64,000 bases of DNA, from positions 175,642,663 to 175,706,662 of the forward strand of contig CM077647.1 in the NCBI GenBank assembly GCA_039707465.1. The letters are read 5' to 3'. This document shows, in pieces, positions 43,069-54,829 of the stretch. The position numbers were made by a program, and so were the translations under genes. Source of the DNA: Rhabdophis nuchalis. Lineage: Eukaryota; Chordata; Lepidosauria; Squamata; Natricidae. Numbering within the stretch: position 1 is the stretch's first letter; every line of letters begins with the position of its first letter. Under the pieces are notes generated by a model. It was not told where the DNA came from and did no database searches. It saw only the letters and a program-made list of their open reading frames with translations.

Positions 43069-43107
43069 CACATTGACTGATTTTGCCTTCTCTTCTGAGC
43101 AAAAACA
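43069..43107 (+). promoter_or_regulatory. IGHV-1 23-bp-spacer RSS
   Basis: Heptamer CACATTG (43069-43075), 23-nt spacer, nonamer GCAAAAACA (43099-43107). The first three heptamer bases, needed for RAG cleavage, are kept; position 5 departs from CACAGTG. Confidence 0.9.
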
Positions 43108-43204
43108 GGAAACTGATTCTGACAGAGCATTTCTCTCCCATGCAGCAGATCAACATTCAGAGGATGCAAGCATTTGAATTCTTGGAGTAACGTCTCCCAG
43201 AAGA

Positions 43205-43510
43205 ACATTTTTTTTTAAATGTACTCTGTCATTGAGTACATTTTTTGTCAAAAAAAAGGGGGCATGCATAGCCTTTAGGGGGCTGGAGGTGCAAAATTAA
43301 GCAAAAAATGGCCCGTTTTTCTTTCATTTCTGCCCTCCCCAGCCTTTAGGAACACTCTGAAGCCTCCTATAGGCTACGCACGGCCATTTTGATGGTGGGG
43401 GTGGGATTTTAGGAAGGCCAAAAATTCTGTATTCAGTGTACAAGTTGCAGATTTTCAGCCTCTTTTTTTGAGGGAAAAAGGTGCGTTTTATACTCCGAAA
43501 AATACAGTAA
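43205..43510. mobile_element. TIR element (TATAAGACGCACC family) remnant, unit 1/2 boundary
   Basis: Interior GGGGGCATGCATAGCCTTTA and right end GTGCGTTTTATACTCCGAAA then AATAC. Present in the next unit at 45215-45512. Confidence 0.7.
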
Positions 43511-43877
43511 CTGTTATGAGCAATATGAAACTGACTTAATTAATCGCCCAGAATCAATTAGGTGAGGTGGGCAGTATAGAAATTTGATGCATGAAATAAA
43601 CTTAAGTAATAAAATAAATTAATACATTCATATTCATTTCTTACAATGGAACACAGCTGCTGTTTACCAAGTGAAATGAAAAGAGGGTTTAATAGAGGAT
43701 TTTATTTTTATATTAAGGAGTGAAAAACAAGCCAAGTACTCCTGGGGGCTGGGGAGGACAAAAATGAACAAAAAACAATCCATTTTTGCTTGTTTTTGAC
43801 CCCCCCCCCCAGGCCCCAGGAGCACTCTACAAGCGTCCCAAACCCTCTGCAGGCCCTTCTCTTTTTGCAAAGACATC

Positions 43878-44335
43878 TCCATGGTCATGTGGCTGGCATG
43901 ACTAAACACCGAAGGAGCACGGAACACTGTTACCTTCCCACCAAAGGTAGTTCCTATTTCTTCGACCTGCACTTTTACGTGCTTTTGAAGTGCTGGGATG
44001 GCAGAAGCTGTGACAAGTAAAGGGAGCCCAATCTGTTACACAGAGCTAGGGCATTCAAACTGCCGAACTGTCGACCTTTCTGATCGTTACTTGTCCCGGC
44101 TTCTACCAACCTAACAACAGTTCGAAAGCACATAAAAATGCAATTAGAAAAATAGGAACCACCTTTGGTGGGACGGTAACAGCATTTCACGTGCCTTTGG
44201 CATATGACATGCCAGCCACATGACCACACAGACGTCTTCGAACAGTGCTGGGTCTTCAGCTTTGAAACGGAAATGAGCACCACCCTCTAAAGTCGGGAAC
44301 GAGTAGCACATATGTGCAAGGGGAAACTTTACCTT
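43878..44335. mobile_element. inverted pair of tRNA-derived SINEs (unit 2)
   Basis: Same arrangement as 41893-42345, with an extra ACA near 44118. Carried along by the tandem duplication. Confidence 0.8.
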
Positions 44336-44513
44336 TAAGGCTATAAAAATCTTAGTTAGCTTTTAGCCATTAGAGCTGGGTTTTGAGTGTGAGCTGCCAA
44401 GAAGGGAGGGAGGGAGGGAGGGAGGGAGGGAGGGAGAGAGGTTTCCTGCAGAACCTCCTGAGGAATGCAAGCTCACCTTGCTTTCTAAGAGCTACTTTAT
44501 AGCCCACTAATTT

Positions 44514-44521
44514 ATGCAAAT
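44514..44521 (+). promoter_or_regulatory. IGHV-2 octamer
   Basis: ATGCAAAT, 104 bp before the leader ATG; preceded by a GGGA-rich tract at about 44403-44437. Confidence 0.92.
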
Positions 44522-44624
44522 ATCATAAGGTCTTCTCGTTTAAAAATAGAGCCCTCTGTTTGATTGCCACATTTTCCTCAAAGTGTACATGTTGAATCAG
44601 AGAAAAATTCTTTAAGGAACCATT

Positions 44625-45073
44625 ATGAATTTCTTGCTGTTTTTCTTTTTTCTCATAGCTATGCCAAAATGTGAGGACACAAATATACAGAAAGCAACAA
44701 TATGATTTCTTTTTCTGATGTACGGAAATTCTAATTTTTATTTCCCTTACTTCTCCAGGGTCCCTTTCTCAGGTACAACTTGTGTCATCGGGGCCAGGAA
44801 CAGTAAGCCCAGGTCAAAATCTTAATTTGCTCTGTAAAGTTACTGGTGTCTCCATCACTAGTAGTAGCTATGCTTGGAACTGGATCCGTCAGCCTCCAGG
44901 GAAAGGCTTAGAATTTATAGCCAGAATCTTCCCCTATAATGGGGGAAAATGGTTCTCCTCTTCTCTTCAAAGCCGCACCACCATTTCTTCAGACGACTCC
45001 AAGAATGAATATTCCCTCCAGCTGACTTCCATGTCAGCTTCTGACACTGCAGTGTATTATTGTGCTCGGGATG
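44625..45073 (+). CDS. IGHV: IGHV-2, germline immunoglobulin heavy-chain V segment (open)
   Basis: This segment encodes the variable domain of an antibody heavy chain after V(D)J joining. L-PART1 is 44625-44670 (46 nt, hydrophobic leader [12 protein letters not shown]), the intron runs from GTGAGG to CTCCAG, and the V exon is 44759-45073 (11-nt L-PART2 plus 304 nt). The domain starts [10 protein letters not shown]. It has the FR1 Cys (NLLCKVTG), the CDR1 region [10 protein letters not shown]2 Trp ([12 protein letters not shown]), FR3 ([17 protein letters not shown]) and the second Cys in DTAVYYCAR. No stop or frameshift. Octamer and RSS are in place, so it is potentially functional. The CDR2 region is FPYNGG. 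FR2 ends LEFIA where IGHV-4 has VEWIA. Confidence 0.93.
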
Positions 45074-45112
45074 CACATTGACTGATTTTGCCTTCTCTTC
45101 TGAGCAAAAACA
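45074..45112 (+). promoter_or_regulatory. IGHV-2 23-bp-spacer RSS
   Basis: Heptamer CACATTG (45074-45080), 23-nt spacer, nonamer GCAAAAACA (45104-45112). Confidence 0.9.
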
Positions 45113-45214
45113 GGAAACTGATTCTGACAGAGCATTTCTCTCCCATGCAGCAGATCAACATTCAGAGGATGCAAGCATTTGAATTCTTGGAGTAACGTCT
45201 CCCAGAAGAACATT

Positions 45215-45512
45215 TTTTTTAAATGTACTCTGTCATTGAGTACATTTTTTGTCAAAAAAAGGGGGCATGCATAGCCTTTAGGGGGCTGTAGGTGCAACAT
45301 TAAGCACAAAATGGCCCGTTTTTCTTTCATTTCTGCCCTCCCCAGCCTTCAGGAACACTCTGAAAGCCTCCTAAAGGCTACGCACGGCCATTTTGATGGT
45401 GGGGGTGGGATTTTAGGAGGGCAAAAAATTCTGTATTCAGTGTACAAGTTGCAGATTTTCAGCCTCTTTTTTTGAGGGAAAAAGGTGCGTTTTATACTCC
45501 CAAAAAATACAG
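45215..45512. mobile_element. TIR element remnant, unit 2/3 boundary
   Basis: Copy of 43205-43510 with the same interior and right end. Confidence 0.7.
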
Positions 45513-45884
45513 TAACTGTTATGAGCAATATGAAACTGACTTAATTAATCGCCCAGAATCAATTAGGTGAAGTGGGCAGTATAGAAATTTGATGAATGAA
45601 ATAAAGTTAAGTAGTAAAATAAATTAATACATTCATATTCATTTCTTACAATGGAACACGGCTGCTGTTTACCAAGTGAAATGAAAAGAGGGTTTAATAG
45701 AGGATTTAATTTTTATATAAAGGAGTGAAAAACAAGCCAAGTACTCCTGGGGGCTGGGGAGGACAAAAATGAACAAAAAACCATCCATTTTTGCTTGTTT
45801 TTGACCCCCCCCCCCAGGCCCCAGGAGCACTCTACAAGCGTCCCAAGCCCTCTGCAGGCCCTTCTCTTTTTGCAAAGACATCTC

Positions 45885-46340
45885 CGTGGTCATGTGGCTG
45901 GCATGACTAAACACCGAAGGAGCACGGAACACTGTTACCTTCCCACCAAAGGTAGTTCCTATTTCTTCGACCTGCACTTTTACGTGCTTTTGAAGTGCTG
46001 GGAGGGCAGAAGCTGTGACAAGTAAAGGGAGCCCACTCTGTTACACAGCGCTAGGCATTCAAACTGCCGAACTGTCGACCTTTCTGATCGTCACTTGTCC
46101 CGGCTTCTACCAACCTAACAGTTCGAAAGCACATAAAAATGCAATTAGAAAAATAGGAACCACCTTTGGTGGGACGGTAACAGCATTCCATGTGCCTTTG
46201 GCATATGACATGCCAGCCACATGACCACAGAGACGTCTTCGAACAGTGCTGGGTGTTCAGCTTTGAAACGGAAATGAGCACCACCCCCTAAAGTCGGGAA
46301 CGAGTAGCACATATGTGCAAGGGGAAACTTTACCTTTAAG
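45885..46340. mobile_element. inverted pair of tRNA-derived SINEs (unit 3)
   Basis: Third copy of the inverted SINE pair, as at 41893-42345. Confidence 0.8.
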
Positions 46341-46509
46341 GCTATAAAAATCTTAGTTTGCTTTTAGCCATTACAGCTGGGTTTTGTGTGTGAGCTGCCA
46401 AGAAGGGAGGGAGGGAGGAAGGGAGGGAGGGAGAGAGATTCCTGCAGAATCTCCTGAGGAATGCAAGCTCACCTTGCTTTCTAAGAGCTACTTTATAGCC
46501 TGTTGATTT

Positions 46510-46517
46510 ATGCAAAT
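46510..46517 (+). promoter_or_regulatory. IGHV-3 octamer
   Basis: ATGCAAAT, 104 bp before the leader ATG; GGGA tract at about 46404-46434. Confidence 0.92.
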
Positions 46518-46620
46518 ATCATAAGGTCTTCTCCTTTAAAAATAGAGCCCTCTGTTTGATTGCCACATTTTCCTCAAAGTGTACATGTTGAATCAGAGGA
46601 AAATTCTTTAAGGAACCATT

Positions 46621-47064
46621 ATGAATTTCTTGCTGTTTTTCTTTTTTCTCATAGCTATGCCAAAATGTGAGAACACAAATATACAGAAAGCAACAATATG
46701 ATTTCTTTTTCTGATGTACGTGAATTCTAATTTTTATTTCTCTTACTTCTCCAGGGTCCCTTTCTCAGGTACAACTTGTGTCATCGGGGCCAGGAACCGT
46801 AAGGTCAAAATCTTAATTTGCTCTGTAAAGTTACTGGCGTCTCTATCACTAGTAGTAGCTATGCTTGGAACTGGGTCCGTCAGGCTCCAGGGAAAGGCTT
46901 AGAATTTATAGCCAGAATCTACCCCCATGATGGGAGAAAATGGTTCTCCTCTTCTCTTCAAAGCCGCACCACCATTTCTTCAGACAACTCCAAGAATGAA
47001 TATTCCCTTCAGTTGAACTCCATGTCAGCTTCTGACACTTCTGTGTATTATTGTGCTCGGGATG
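46621..47064 (+). pseudogene. IGHV: IGHV-3, leader and V exon, with 5-nt deletion in FR1
   Basis: L-PART1 46621-46666, V exon 46755-47064 (310 nt, five fewer than IGHV-2). After the [11 protein letters not shown] region five nt are missing near 46803, so the frame shifts before the FR1 Cys. Downstream, the old frame is clean: [33 protein letters not shown] and [11 protein letters not shown]2 carries QAPGKGLE rather than QPPGKGLE. Non-functional as germline, but a potential donor for conversion. Confidence 0.93.
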
Positions 47065-47103
47065 CACATTGACTGATTTTGCCTTCTCTTCTGAACAAAA
47101 ACA
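47065..47103 (+). promoter_or_regulatory. IGHV-3 23-bp-spacer RSS
   Basis: Heptamer CACATTG (47065-47071), 23-nt spacer, nonamer ACAAAAACA (47095-47103), one base from the nonamer consensus. Confidence 0.9.
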
Positions 47104-47267
47104 GGAAACTGATTCTGACAGGGCATTTCTCTTCCTTGCAGCAGATCAACATTCAGAGAATGGAAGCATTTGCATTCTTGGAGTAATGTCTCCCAGAAGA
47201 ACATTTCTTAAAAAAATATCCGTAGCCATTGAAACTTTTCATGAAAAGAAGGAATATGGGGTGATAT

Positions 47268-47442
47268 GACAGCACTCTACAAGCCTCCTAAAGGCTATGC
47301 ATGCCCTTTTCTGAAGTAAAACAGGCCCGTTTTTTGTTAGAAACAGGCCATTTTTGGGAGGTTTGCAGAGTGCAAAAACTTTTTTCTTAATTTGCCTCTT
47401 CAAAATCTTGGTGCATCTTATACTCCAAAAAATACGGTATTA
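47268..47442. mobile_element. TIR element (TATAAGACGCACC family), right part
   Basis: CTCCTAAAGGCTATGCATGC interior and right end GCATCTTATACTCCAAAAAA then TACGG. Confidence 0.72.
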
Positions 47443-47454
47443 TTATTTTTATTA

Positions 47455-49230
47455 TTAATTTTTTATTTTTCAAATTTATACCCCGCCCTTCTCCTGACAG
47501 GGCGGCGCACAGGCAATCTTAAAAACCATACAAAAATACATTATTAAAAACTAATTAAATTATATCCCGTGCTAAAAACCCTTATAAAACCTTACAAATT
47601 AAAATTTATCAGAATAAAAGTCAGAAACGGGGGGCTATGCTAGGCCGGCTTGTTGGAATAAATACGTCTTAAGACGCTGGCGGAAGAGGCGGAGGTCCGA
47701 GGTAGTGCATAAATCAGGGATAGGTCATTCCAGAGGGCTGGACCCGCCACAGAGAAGGCCCTTCCCCTGGGTGTCGCCAACCCGCATTGTCCAGCCGACG
47801 GTACCCGGAGAAGGCCCTCTCTGTGGCAGCGGATCGGTCGAAAGGATGTATGGGGCAGGAGGCGGTGTCATATGTAGCTAGGCCCCGAGCCATGGAGCGA
47901 TTTAAAGATGGTAGTCAGCACTTTGAAGCACACCTGAAAGGCCACAGGTAGCCAATGCAGCTCGCGCAGGAGAGGTGTTATGTGGGATTGCCTTGAGGCA
48001 CCCATAATCACCTGCGCGGCCGCATTCTGGACTAGCTGTAACCTTCGAGTGCACCTCAAGGGGAGCCCCATGTAGAGAGCGTTATAGTAGTCCAACAGGG
48101 ATGTCACAAGTGCTTGAGTGACTGTGCGAAGGGCCACCCGGTCCAGTAAGGGGCGCAACTGGCATATCAGGCGTACCTGATAGAACGCCCCCCTGGCCAC
48201 GGCCGTCACATGGTCCTCCATGGACAGCCGGGAATCCAGGAGGACACCCAAGTTGCGCGCCCTCTCCACAGGGGCCAGTTGTTCGCCCCCGATGGCCAGA
48301 GTTGAAGTTACCTGACTGAACCGGGGTGCCGGAAACCACAGCCACTCGGTCTTGGATGGGTTGAGCTTGAGTTTGTTACTACCCATCCAGATCCGTATGG
48401 CCTCCAGACACCAGGACAGCACCTAGACGGCATCGTTGGGGTGGTTTGGGGTGGATATGTACAACTGAGTGTCATCAGCGTACAGATGGTATTCTACCCC
48501 AAAACCACGGATGATCTCGCCCAGCGGCTTCATGTAGGTGTTGAACAGAAGTGGCGAGAGGACCGACCCCTGAGGAACCCCACATGTGAGGGGCCTTGGG
48601 GCCGACCTCTGCCTTCCTGCCAACACCCATTGCGACTGACCAGAGAGGTAGGACGAGAACCACCGTAAAATGGTGCCTCTCACCCTCAACCCCTCCAGTC
48701 GGTGCAATAGGATACCATGGTCGATGGTATCAAAAGCAGCTGAGAGGTCTAATAGGACTAGGATAGAGGAACATCCTCTATCCCGCGCCCTCCAGAGATC
48801 ATCCACCAATGCGACCAATGCCTTCTCGGTGCTGTAACCGGGCCGGAAGCCGGACTGGCGCGGGTCTAGATAATCAACTTCCTCCAGGTGTCGAGGAAAC
48901 TGTTGAGCCACCACATTCTCTACAACCTTTGCAAGGAAGTGAAGGTTGGAGACCGGACGGTAATTTTCCAACAATGCTGGGTCCAGGGAAGGCTTTTTGA
49001 GGAGAGGTCTCACCATCACCTCTTTCAAGGCGGTAGGTAAGAACCCCTCACTCAAAGACGCGTTCGCAATGTCCTGGAGTCAGCCTTGTGTAACCTTCCA
49101 GGATGCCAGTACAAGCCAGGAGGGACACGTGTCCAATAAACATGTGGTGGCCTGAAGGCTCCTCAACAACCTGTCCATATCCTTGGTAGTGACAAAGTCA
49201 AACGCCTCCCAAGATGTTATCTCAAGACCA
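47455..49230 (-). mobile_element. L2-clade LINE with nearly complete RT
   Basis: Minus sense: LLENYRPVSNLHFLAKVVEN, LDPRQSGFRPGYSTEKALVA, motif A ([13 protein letters not shown]), motif B ([13 protein letters not shown]), motif C (YADDTQLYI). A TAG (48423-48425) follows NHPNDAV, then the same frame continues LEAIRIWMGSNKLKLNPSKT and MGLPLRCTRRLQLVQNAAAQ. C-terminal lesions follow. 3' UTR TATACCCCGCCCTTCTCC at 47477. Only the stop and C-terminal damage separate it from a full RT ORF. The start of the element is truncated. Confidence 0.92.
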
Positions 49231-49231
49231 G

Positions 49232-49262
<31 letters not shown>

Positions 49263-49280
49263 TGTATGTATGTATGTATG

Positions 49281-49332
<52 letters not shown>
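49232..49332. repeat. (TATG)n then (TTAG)n microsatellite
   Basis: About 12 TATG units to 49280 followed by about 13 TTAG units. TTAG here is not a telomere repeat. Confidence 0.95.
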
Positions 49333-49348
49333 CATGTTTATTTAGTGC

Positions 49349-49967
49349 TGTTAGAAGAAATCAGAGTTCAGTTCCAAGTGGGGACAAAGACACTGGATTC
49401 GTGGAAGTTGCTTGGGGAAAAAGGTTTATTAATGAACAGGATCACTTTTCTTGATTTCTTGGCTGAAGAGAAAGGGGAGAGATGCTGAGAGTGCCCGGAT
49501 TTTATGCCCTCTGTGGCCTTTTGAATTTGAACTTGTATTCTGATTGGTTGTCAGACTCCCATGGGGCCATGCAGTGGCAGGTTTGTAGGTTGTGTTTTGA
49601 GTCCCAAGCTTGGTTGAGCCTTGCTGGGTGATATAATCTTCCCAGGTGCCATGCGGTGAGTTTTGTTGCTAGATGGGTAGAGGACCAATCCTACCTTTGT
49701 TGGATCTTGGGTGAGGCATTTGCCTATGAATAGACCTAGCTATTTCTTTTTCTCTTAAATGCCCTGGACAGATGCTGTGGGCTATTGAGGAGGGTGTGGG
49801 CTATTAAGAATGAGACTGCTTCCTGCCTTAAAAAAACACGTTTCTCCTTTTCTCATCCAGGGAACCATAACCTTCTGCCTTTTTAATATTTCCTAGAATA
49901 TTTCATTCTAGGAGATGGGTGGTGCTAACTTCCTCCAGTGTCTATTAGAGTTGGAGACCCTTTGACA
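49349..49967 (-). mobile_element. solo LTR-like element (about 620 bp)
   Basis: Termini TGTTAGAAG (49349) and CCCTTTGACA (49967), i.e. TG...CA on both strands. In minus sense it has a TATA-like GCATAAAATCC near 49505 and AATAAA at 49430-49425 in U3-R order. No coding region flanks it. The short target duplication is not clear. Confidence 0.55.
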
Positions 49968-50084
49968 GCTGCATGCAATGAAATTTTATTTTAATATATG
50001 CCAATTAGCGTGCAGGCAAAGTGGCAATAAAGTTATTCTAAATTCTAAGTCTAAAGATAATATAATTATTCTCATGTTCTCTTT

Positions 50085-50121
50085 CTTTCCTTCCTTCCTT
50101 CCTTCCTTTTTTCTTTCCTTT

Positions 50122-50153
<32 letters not shown>

Positions 50154-50275
50154 TCTGTCTCTCTGTCTCCCTCTGTCTGTCTGTCTCTCTGTGTGTGTGT
50201 CTCTTTCTGTGTCTGTCTGACTATCAGTCTGTCTGTCTGTCTCTTTCTCCTTCCTACCCCATCATCCTTCCGTCA
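50085..50275. repeat. CT-rich low-complexity tract
   Basis: (CTTT), (CCTT) and TCTGTCTG runs. The open frames across it are simple-sequence artefacts. Confidence 0.9.
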
Positions 50276-50385
50276 CTGGATGTATCAGATTTCTTTTTAG
50301 ATCAGAATTCGCAATTCATTGAATGGATAAAGGAGAGGAGAGGCAATGCAGCCAATGTCAATTTCAAACCTGTTTCTTCACATCA

Positions 50386-50632
50386 TAATAGCAATAGCAC
50401 TAAGACTTATATACCACTATACAGTGCTTTTGCAGCCCTCTCTAAGCAGTTTACAGAGTCAGCCTCTTGCCCCCAAGAATTTGGCTCCTTATTTTATCCT
50501 CCTCGGAAGAATGGAAGGCTGAGTCAACCTTGAGCCTGGTGGGATTCGAACTGCCAAATTGCAGGCAGCCAACACTCAGCAGAAGCAGCTTGCAGTACTG
50601 CAATCTAACCGCTGTGCCACTGAGGCTCCTAA
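50386..50632 (-). mobile_element. Sauria-type tRNA-derived SINE, full length
   Basis: Inverted. Tail AATAGCAATAGCACTAAGAC at the left, GGCTGAGTCAACCTTGAGCC, B box GATTCGAACTGCC, and head GCTGTGCCACTGAGGCTCC at the right. It is the most complete copy in the window. Confidence 0.88.
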
Positions 50633-51132
50633 TCTTAATGGCAGGAGCCAGAGATCTGACTTCCTGTGTGAGAAATGCAGAGAGAACACTCTCTGTGCTT
50701 AAATTTGGAAGAGTCGTCCTCTAGAGGGCACCAAAGAGCTGCAAGCCAGAAATAACAAGAATGCAACAGGACCCAAAAATTGACCTTAGCATAAATAAGT
50801 AGCAGAATTTCTAAGAAATTTCTAAGCTTTGGTCCCGTTTCGTGCGGTTTTCTTTCCTCTAACTGATATTTCCTCTCCTTTCTCTGACCCCGTCTCTTTT
50901 TCCTAGCATTCCCCAAACTGGTTTTTTTTAAATCTTTTATTGAATAAACATTAAAAACATTGGACATACAGACTTTTAGCTAACCACGTTGGAATGTTGA
51001 TGGAGATTGTTTAACAAAATAGGGGAGAATCTTAGTAAACTCTAAAATGTTTTAGATTGTTATTGAAGAATTACTAGTTAATAAACAATAAGTCATAATA
51101 AGAGCAATGAAATAATAATAGATGACATGTAC

Positions 51133-51505
51133 ATAAGAACATAAGAACAGCCTTGCTGGAACAGGCCACAGCCCATCCAGTCCAGCCTTCTGTCTCACAC
51201 AGTGGCTCCCCATTTGCTTCAGGGTCTTCCCAAGCAGATGCCTTCACCTGCTTAGGATTCCCTGCAAATGGCATTGAGAAATATCCTGCCTATCTCTCCA
51301 ACCCGGAGGGTGTCCTTAGGCATCCATAATGATGGCCGTGGATCAGTGGTGGGTTTCTGCAGCCTCGCACCTACTCACCAGAGCCGGTTGGTGAAATTTA
51401 GAGAACCGGTGAGAGTGGGTTCCACCGGCATACCTGGAAGTAAATCTGGCCTGCTGCTGCCAGTGACCCAATGGGAAGGAAAGGAAAGGAAAGGAAAGGA
51501 AAGGA

Positions 51506-51573
<68 letters not shown>

Positions 51574-51790
51574 ATGAATTTATCATCACAATTGAGTCCA
51601 AAATTTTGGTTGCTAAGCAAGAGCGTTGTTAAATGAGTTTCGCCACATTTTAAAAGGTGGCCACTTCCACCCTGTCACATGACTGCCAAGCCACGCCCAC
51701 AAAATAGGCCACACCTACAGAGTAGGTTCTAAAAAATTTGAAACCCACCACTGCCATGGATACCCTTGTTCTCCATGAACTCGTCTTATC
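51133..51790 (-). mobile_element. CR1-group LINE 3' UTR, interrupted by a hAT-like element
   Basis: Inverted copy of the 3' UTR seen at 9517-9748: ACATAAGAACATAAGAACAG, CTGCAAATGGCATTGAG, CCTTAGGCATCCATAATGAT. It is interrupted at 51344 and resumes ATACCCTTGTTCTCCATGAA. Confidence 0.87.
51344..51753. mobile_element. complete hAT-like element, 410 bp, in CR1
   Basis: Perfect 14-bp terminal inverted repeats CAGTGGTGGGTTTC and GAAACCCACCACTG. The flanking octamers CCGTGGAT (51336-51343) and CCATGGAT (51754-51761) differ by one base. The uninterrupted CR1 at 9517-9545 shows a single ATCCATGG at this site, confirming insertion. Inside are (GGAAA)/(GAAA)n at 51476-51572, TTGGTTGCTAAGCAAG and CCACGCCCAC, the reverse of blocks in the composite elements at 6525 and 12532. 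Confidence 0.93.
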
Positions 51791-51850
51791 ATATATGTGT
51801 ATGTATGCATGCATGCATGTATGTATGTACGTAGGTATGTAAGTATGGTA
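51780..51850. repeat. (ATGT)/(GTAT)n imperfect microsatellite
   Basis: Imperfect ATGT/ATGC units following the CR1 copy. Confidence 0.85.
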
Positions 51851-52514
51851 ATAAGTGTATGTTTATCAGGTTGGATATAAATGGTAAAAGATGTTTAGTT
51901 AATTACTAAGGAATATTAATGGATATTGTTTAATAAAAAAGGGGGGCTAGAAATAACATAAATTGATTTCTATGCAGAATATGTTTCCAGGGTGAAGTAC
52001 CAGAGGAGATTTTTTGGAATAGACAATGAACACCATTATGTGGTTGTGTTTAAGTAAGATTTGTTTGAAGAAGAAGATAGACTAAATATGGAATATCAGA
52101 GGAGAATTTTTGTATAATGATATTAAGATATATAATGAATGCATTTTTTGATTTAAAATCTGTAAGTTGAGATTACTTATGAGCAATGATGGTTCTAGAA
52201 ATGCACAAGAGTTATGTGCAACCAGTTGACATGCTTTCCACAGGATACAATGTAGAATGATGGTTTTTCCTTTTTGTATTTTTGTTTTATTAAAAAAAAA
52301 ATATTCATTAAAACAAAAACATTGGGCATAGAGTGACGTTTCTGGCTTTGTCATTGCCATACATATTTTAACGTAACAAGTACAGTTTCTTACTGATCGT
52401 ACATAACTATGTTAATCTTACTAACATATCCCTTATCCTCCTTTATATATGTATCTATGTACTATCCGTTTCCAATTTTACAATCCTCAAAATATTCTGA
52501 ATGCACACATAAAT
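51851..52514. other. AT-rich DNA, possible L1-type 3' UTR
   Basis: GGAATATTAATGGATATTGTTT recurs in slightly different form at about 50990-51020. This suggests two copies of an AT-rich retroelement 3' UTR, but no coding sequence was seen. Confidence 0.3.
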
Positions 52515-52672
52515 CAACCTCTTGCCTCCAGAAGTTGTGAATGCCCCAACCCTGGAAGTCTTTAAAAATATGTTAGATAGCCATTTGTCTGAAATGGTAT
52601 AAGGCTCCTGCCCACGCAGGGGGTTGGACTAGAAGACCTACAAGGTCCCTTCCAACTCTGCTACTGTATAAC
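52515..52672 (+). mobile_element. CR1 LINE 3' end, short
   Basis: Plus sense: CTTGCCTCCAGAAGTTGTGA, GATAGCCATTTGTCTGAAAT, and the 3' end CAACTCTGCTACTGTA. Confidence 0.85.
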
Positions 52673-52684
52673 CCTTTGCAGGTC

Positions 52685-52860
52685 GTATGAAGCTTTCTTC
52701 CTTTCCCTCCTCCTCCTTCCTCCTTCCTTCTTCCCCTCTCTTTCCCCTCTCCTCCTCCGTTCTCCTTTTTCTTTCTTTCTCTCCTACTCTTAATTCCCCT
52801 CCCTTACTTCCTCTGCTTTCCTTCTTCCTTTCCTTCCTCCCCCTTCCTGCTTTCTGTTGT
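52685..52860. repeat. CT-rich low-complexity tract
   Basis: Pyrimidine-rich (TCCTCC, CTTTCT) DNA with open frames caused by composition. Confidence 0.85.
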
Positions 52861-53314
52861 GGCCCTTGCTTATTTATACTTTCTCTGATGGGTTGTCGAG
52901 GTGGCATTTCAGCAATCCCAACTTTATATTTTCATACAAAATAATTGTTTCGGTTCCATTTTATTTCTAATAATGATTCCACTCGTACCGTTTTTTAACC
53001 CGCATACTTGCATTTTAAAACTTTCCTATTTCCTCCCCCTTCCTAATTTAATAATGTGTCGGCTGAGAAATTTGTTTTATACGTTGTTCCTTTCTCCTCT
53101 CCCTGTTTGTATTACAAATAATTCTCTTGAGTTGTCCCAGGGCAAGTTTGCCAGGGTGAGAATGTCAGAGGTACACTCCAAGCCATGATGACATAGATAC
53201 ACCAGAGGTGTGTAGCATTTGAGGAAACTGGCCATGTGTCAAGATGAAGAAAGTAAAATTGCATGAAGATCAAGTTCCCACTTGCCTCCCTTTAGTTTAT
53301 TTTAGTAAAAATAC

Positions 53315-54092
<778 letters not shown>

Positions 54093-54166
54093 TGACAGAT
54101 AATGAGTAGTGAGTGGTTTGGCCAAAGATCTTGATTAAGTTGACATAAGGCTGTAAAAAAAGGGAT

Positions 54167-54535
54167 GTGGTGGTTCAGTGGCTAAGATGTTGAGCTTGTC
54201 GATCAGAAAGGTCAACAGTTTGGCGGTTCAAATAGCACCACGGAATGGAGTGAGCTCCTGTTACTTATCCCAGCTTCTGCCACCTTAGCAGTTCAAAAGC
54301 ATGTAAAAAAGTAGTAGAAAAAATAGGAAAGTAGAAAAAATAGGAACCACTTTTGGTGGGAAGATAATCATGTTCCATGTGCTTTTGGTATTTGGTCATA
54401 CCAGCCACATGACTATGGAGACATCTTCAGACAGTGCTGGGATCTTCAGCTTTGAAACAGAGATGAGCACTGCCCCCTAGAGTTGGGAACGACTAGCACA
54501 TATGTGTGAAGTGAATCTTTACCTTTAAGACTGTA
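54167..54535 (+). mobile_element. tRNA-derived SINE, full length
   Basis: tRNA-like head GGTGGTTCAGTGGCTAAGAT (A box) and GGCGGTTCAAATAGC (B box), body AATAGGAACCACTTTTGGTG (with a short internal duplication at 54310-54345) and tail ACATATGTGTGAAGTG then TTTACCTTTA. It is the single-copy form of the SINE in the inverted pairs of the IGHV units. Confidence 0.82.
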
Positions 54536-54718
54536 AACATATCACTTTAATGCTCGTAGGCATTAAAGCTGGGTTTTGACTGTGAGCTTTCAGGGAGGGA
54601 GGGACGGAGGAAGGAAGGAAAGAAGGAAAGGAGGGATGGAGGGAGGTTTTCCCCAGACTCTCCTAAAGAATACAAGCTCGCCTTGCTTTCTAAGAGCTAC
54701 TTTATAGCCCGCTGATTT

Positions 54719-54726
54719 ATGCAAAT
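54719..54726 (+). promoter_or_regulatory. IGHV-4 octamer
   Basis: ATGCAAAT, 104 bp before the leader ATG; GGGA/GGAA tract at about 54593-54648. Confidence 0.92.
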
Positions 54727-54829
54727 ATCATAAGGTTTTCTCCTTTAAAAATAGAGCTCTCTGTTTGATTGCCACATTTTCCTCAAAGTGTACACGTTGA
54801 ATCAGAGGAAAATTCTTTAAGGAACCATT

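Larger units (their letters stand above)
41505..47260 (+). repeat. three tandem ~2.0-kb units each carrying an IGHV segment
   Basis: Units start near 41505, 43496 and 45498. Each contains a LINE-type tail, a TIR element part, an inverted SINE pair, a GGGA tract, the octamer, leader, V exon, RSS and a common 3' flank. V exon starts are 1992 and 1996 bp apart. The units are very similar, so the duplications are recent. Confidence 0.93.

Noticed and set aside
49281..49332. Telomere-like TTAG repeats
   Set aside because: Vertebrate telomeres are TTAGGG; this is a tetranucleotide microsatellite beside a TATG array.
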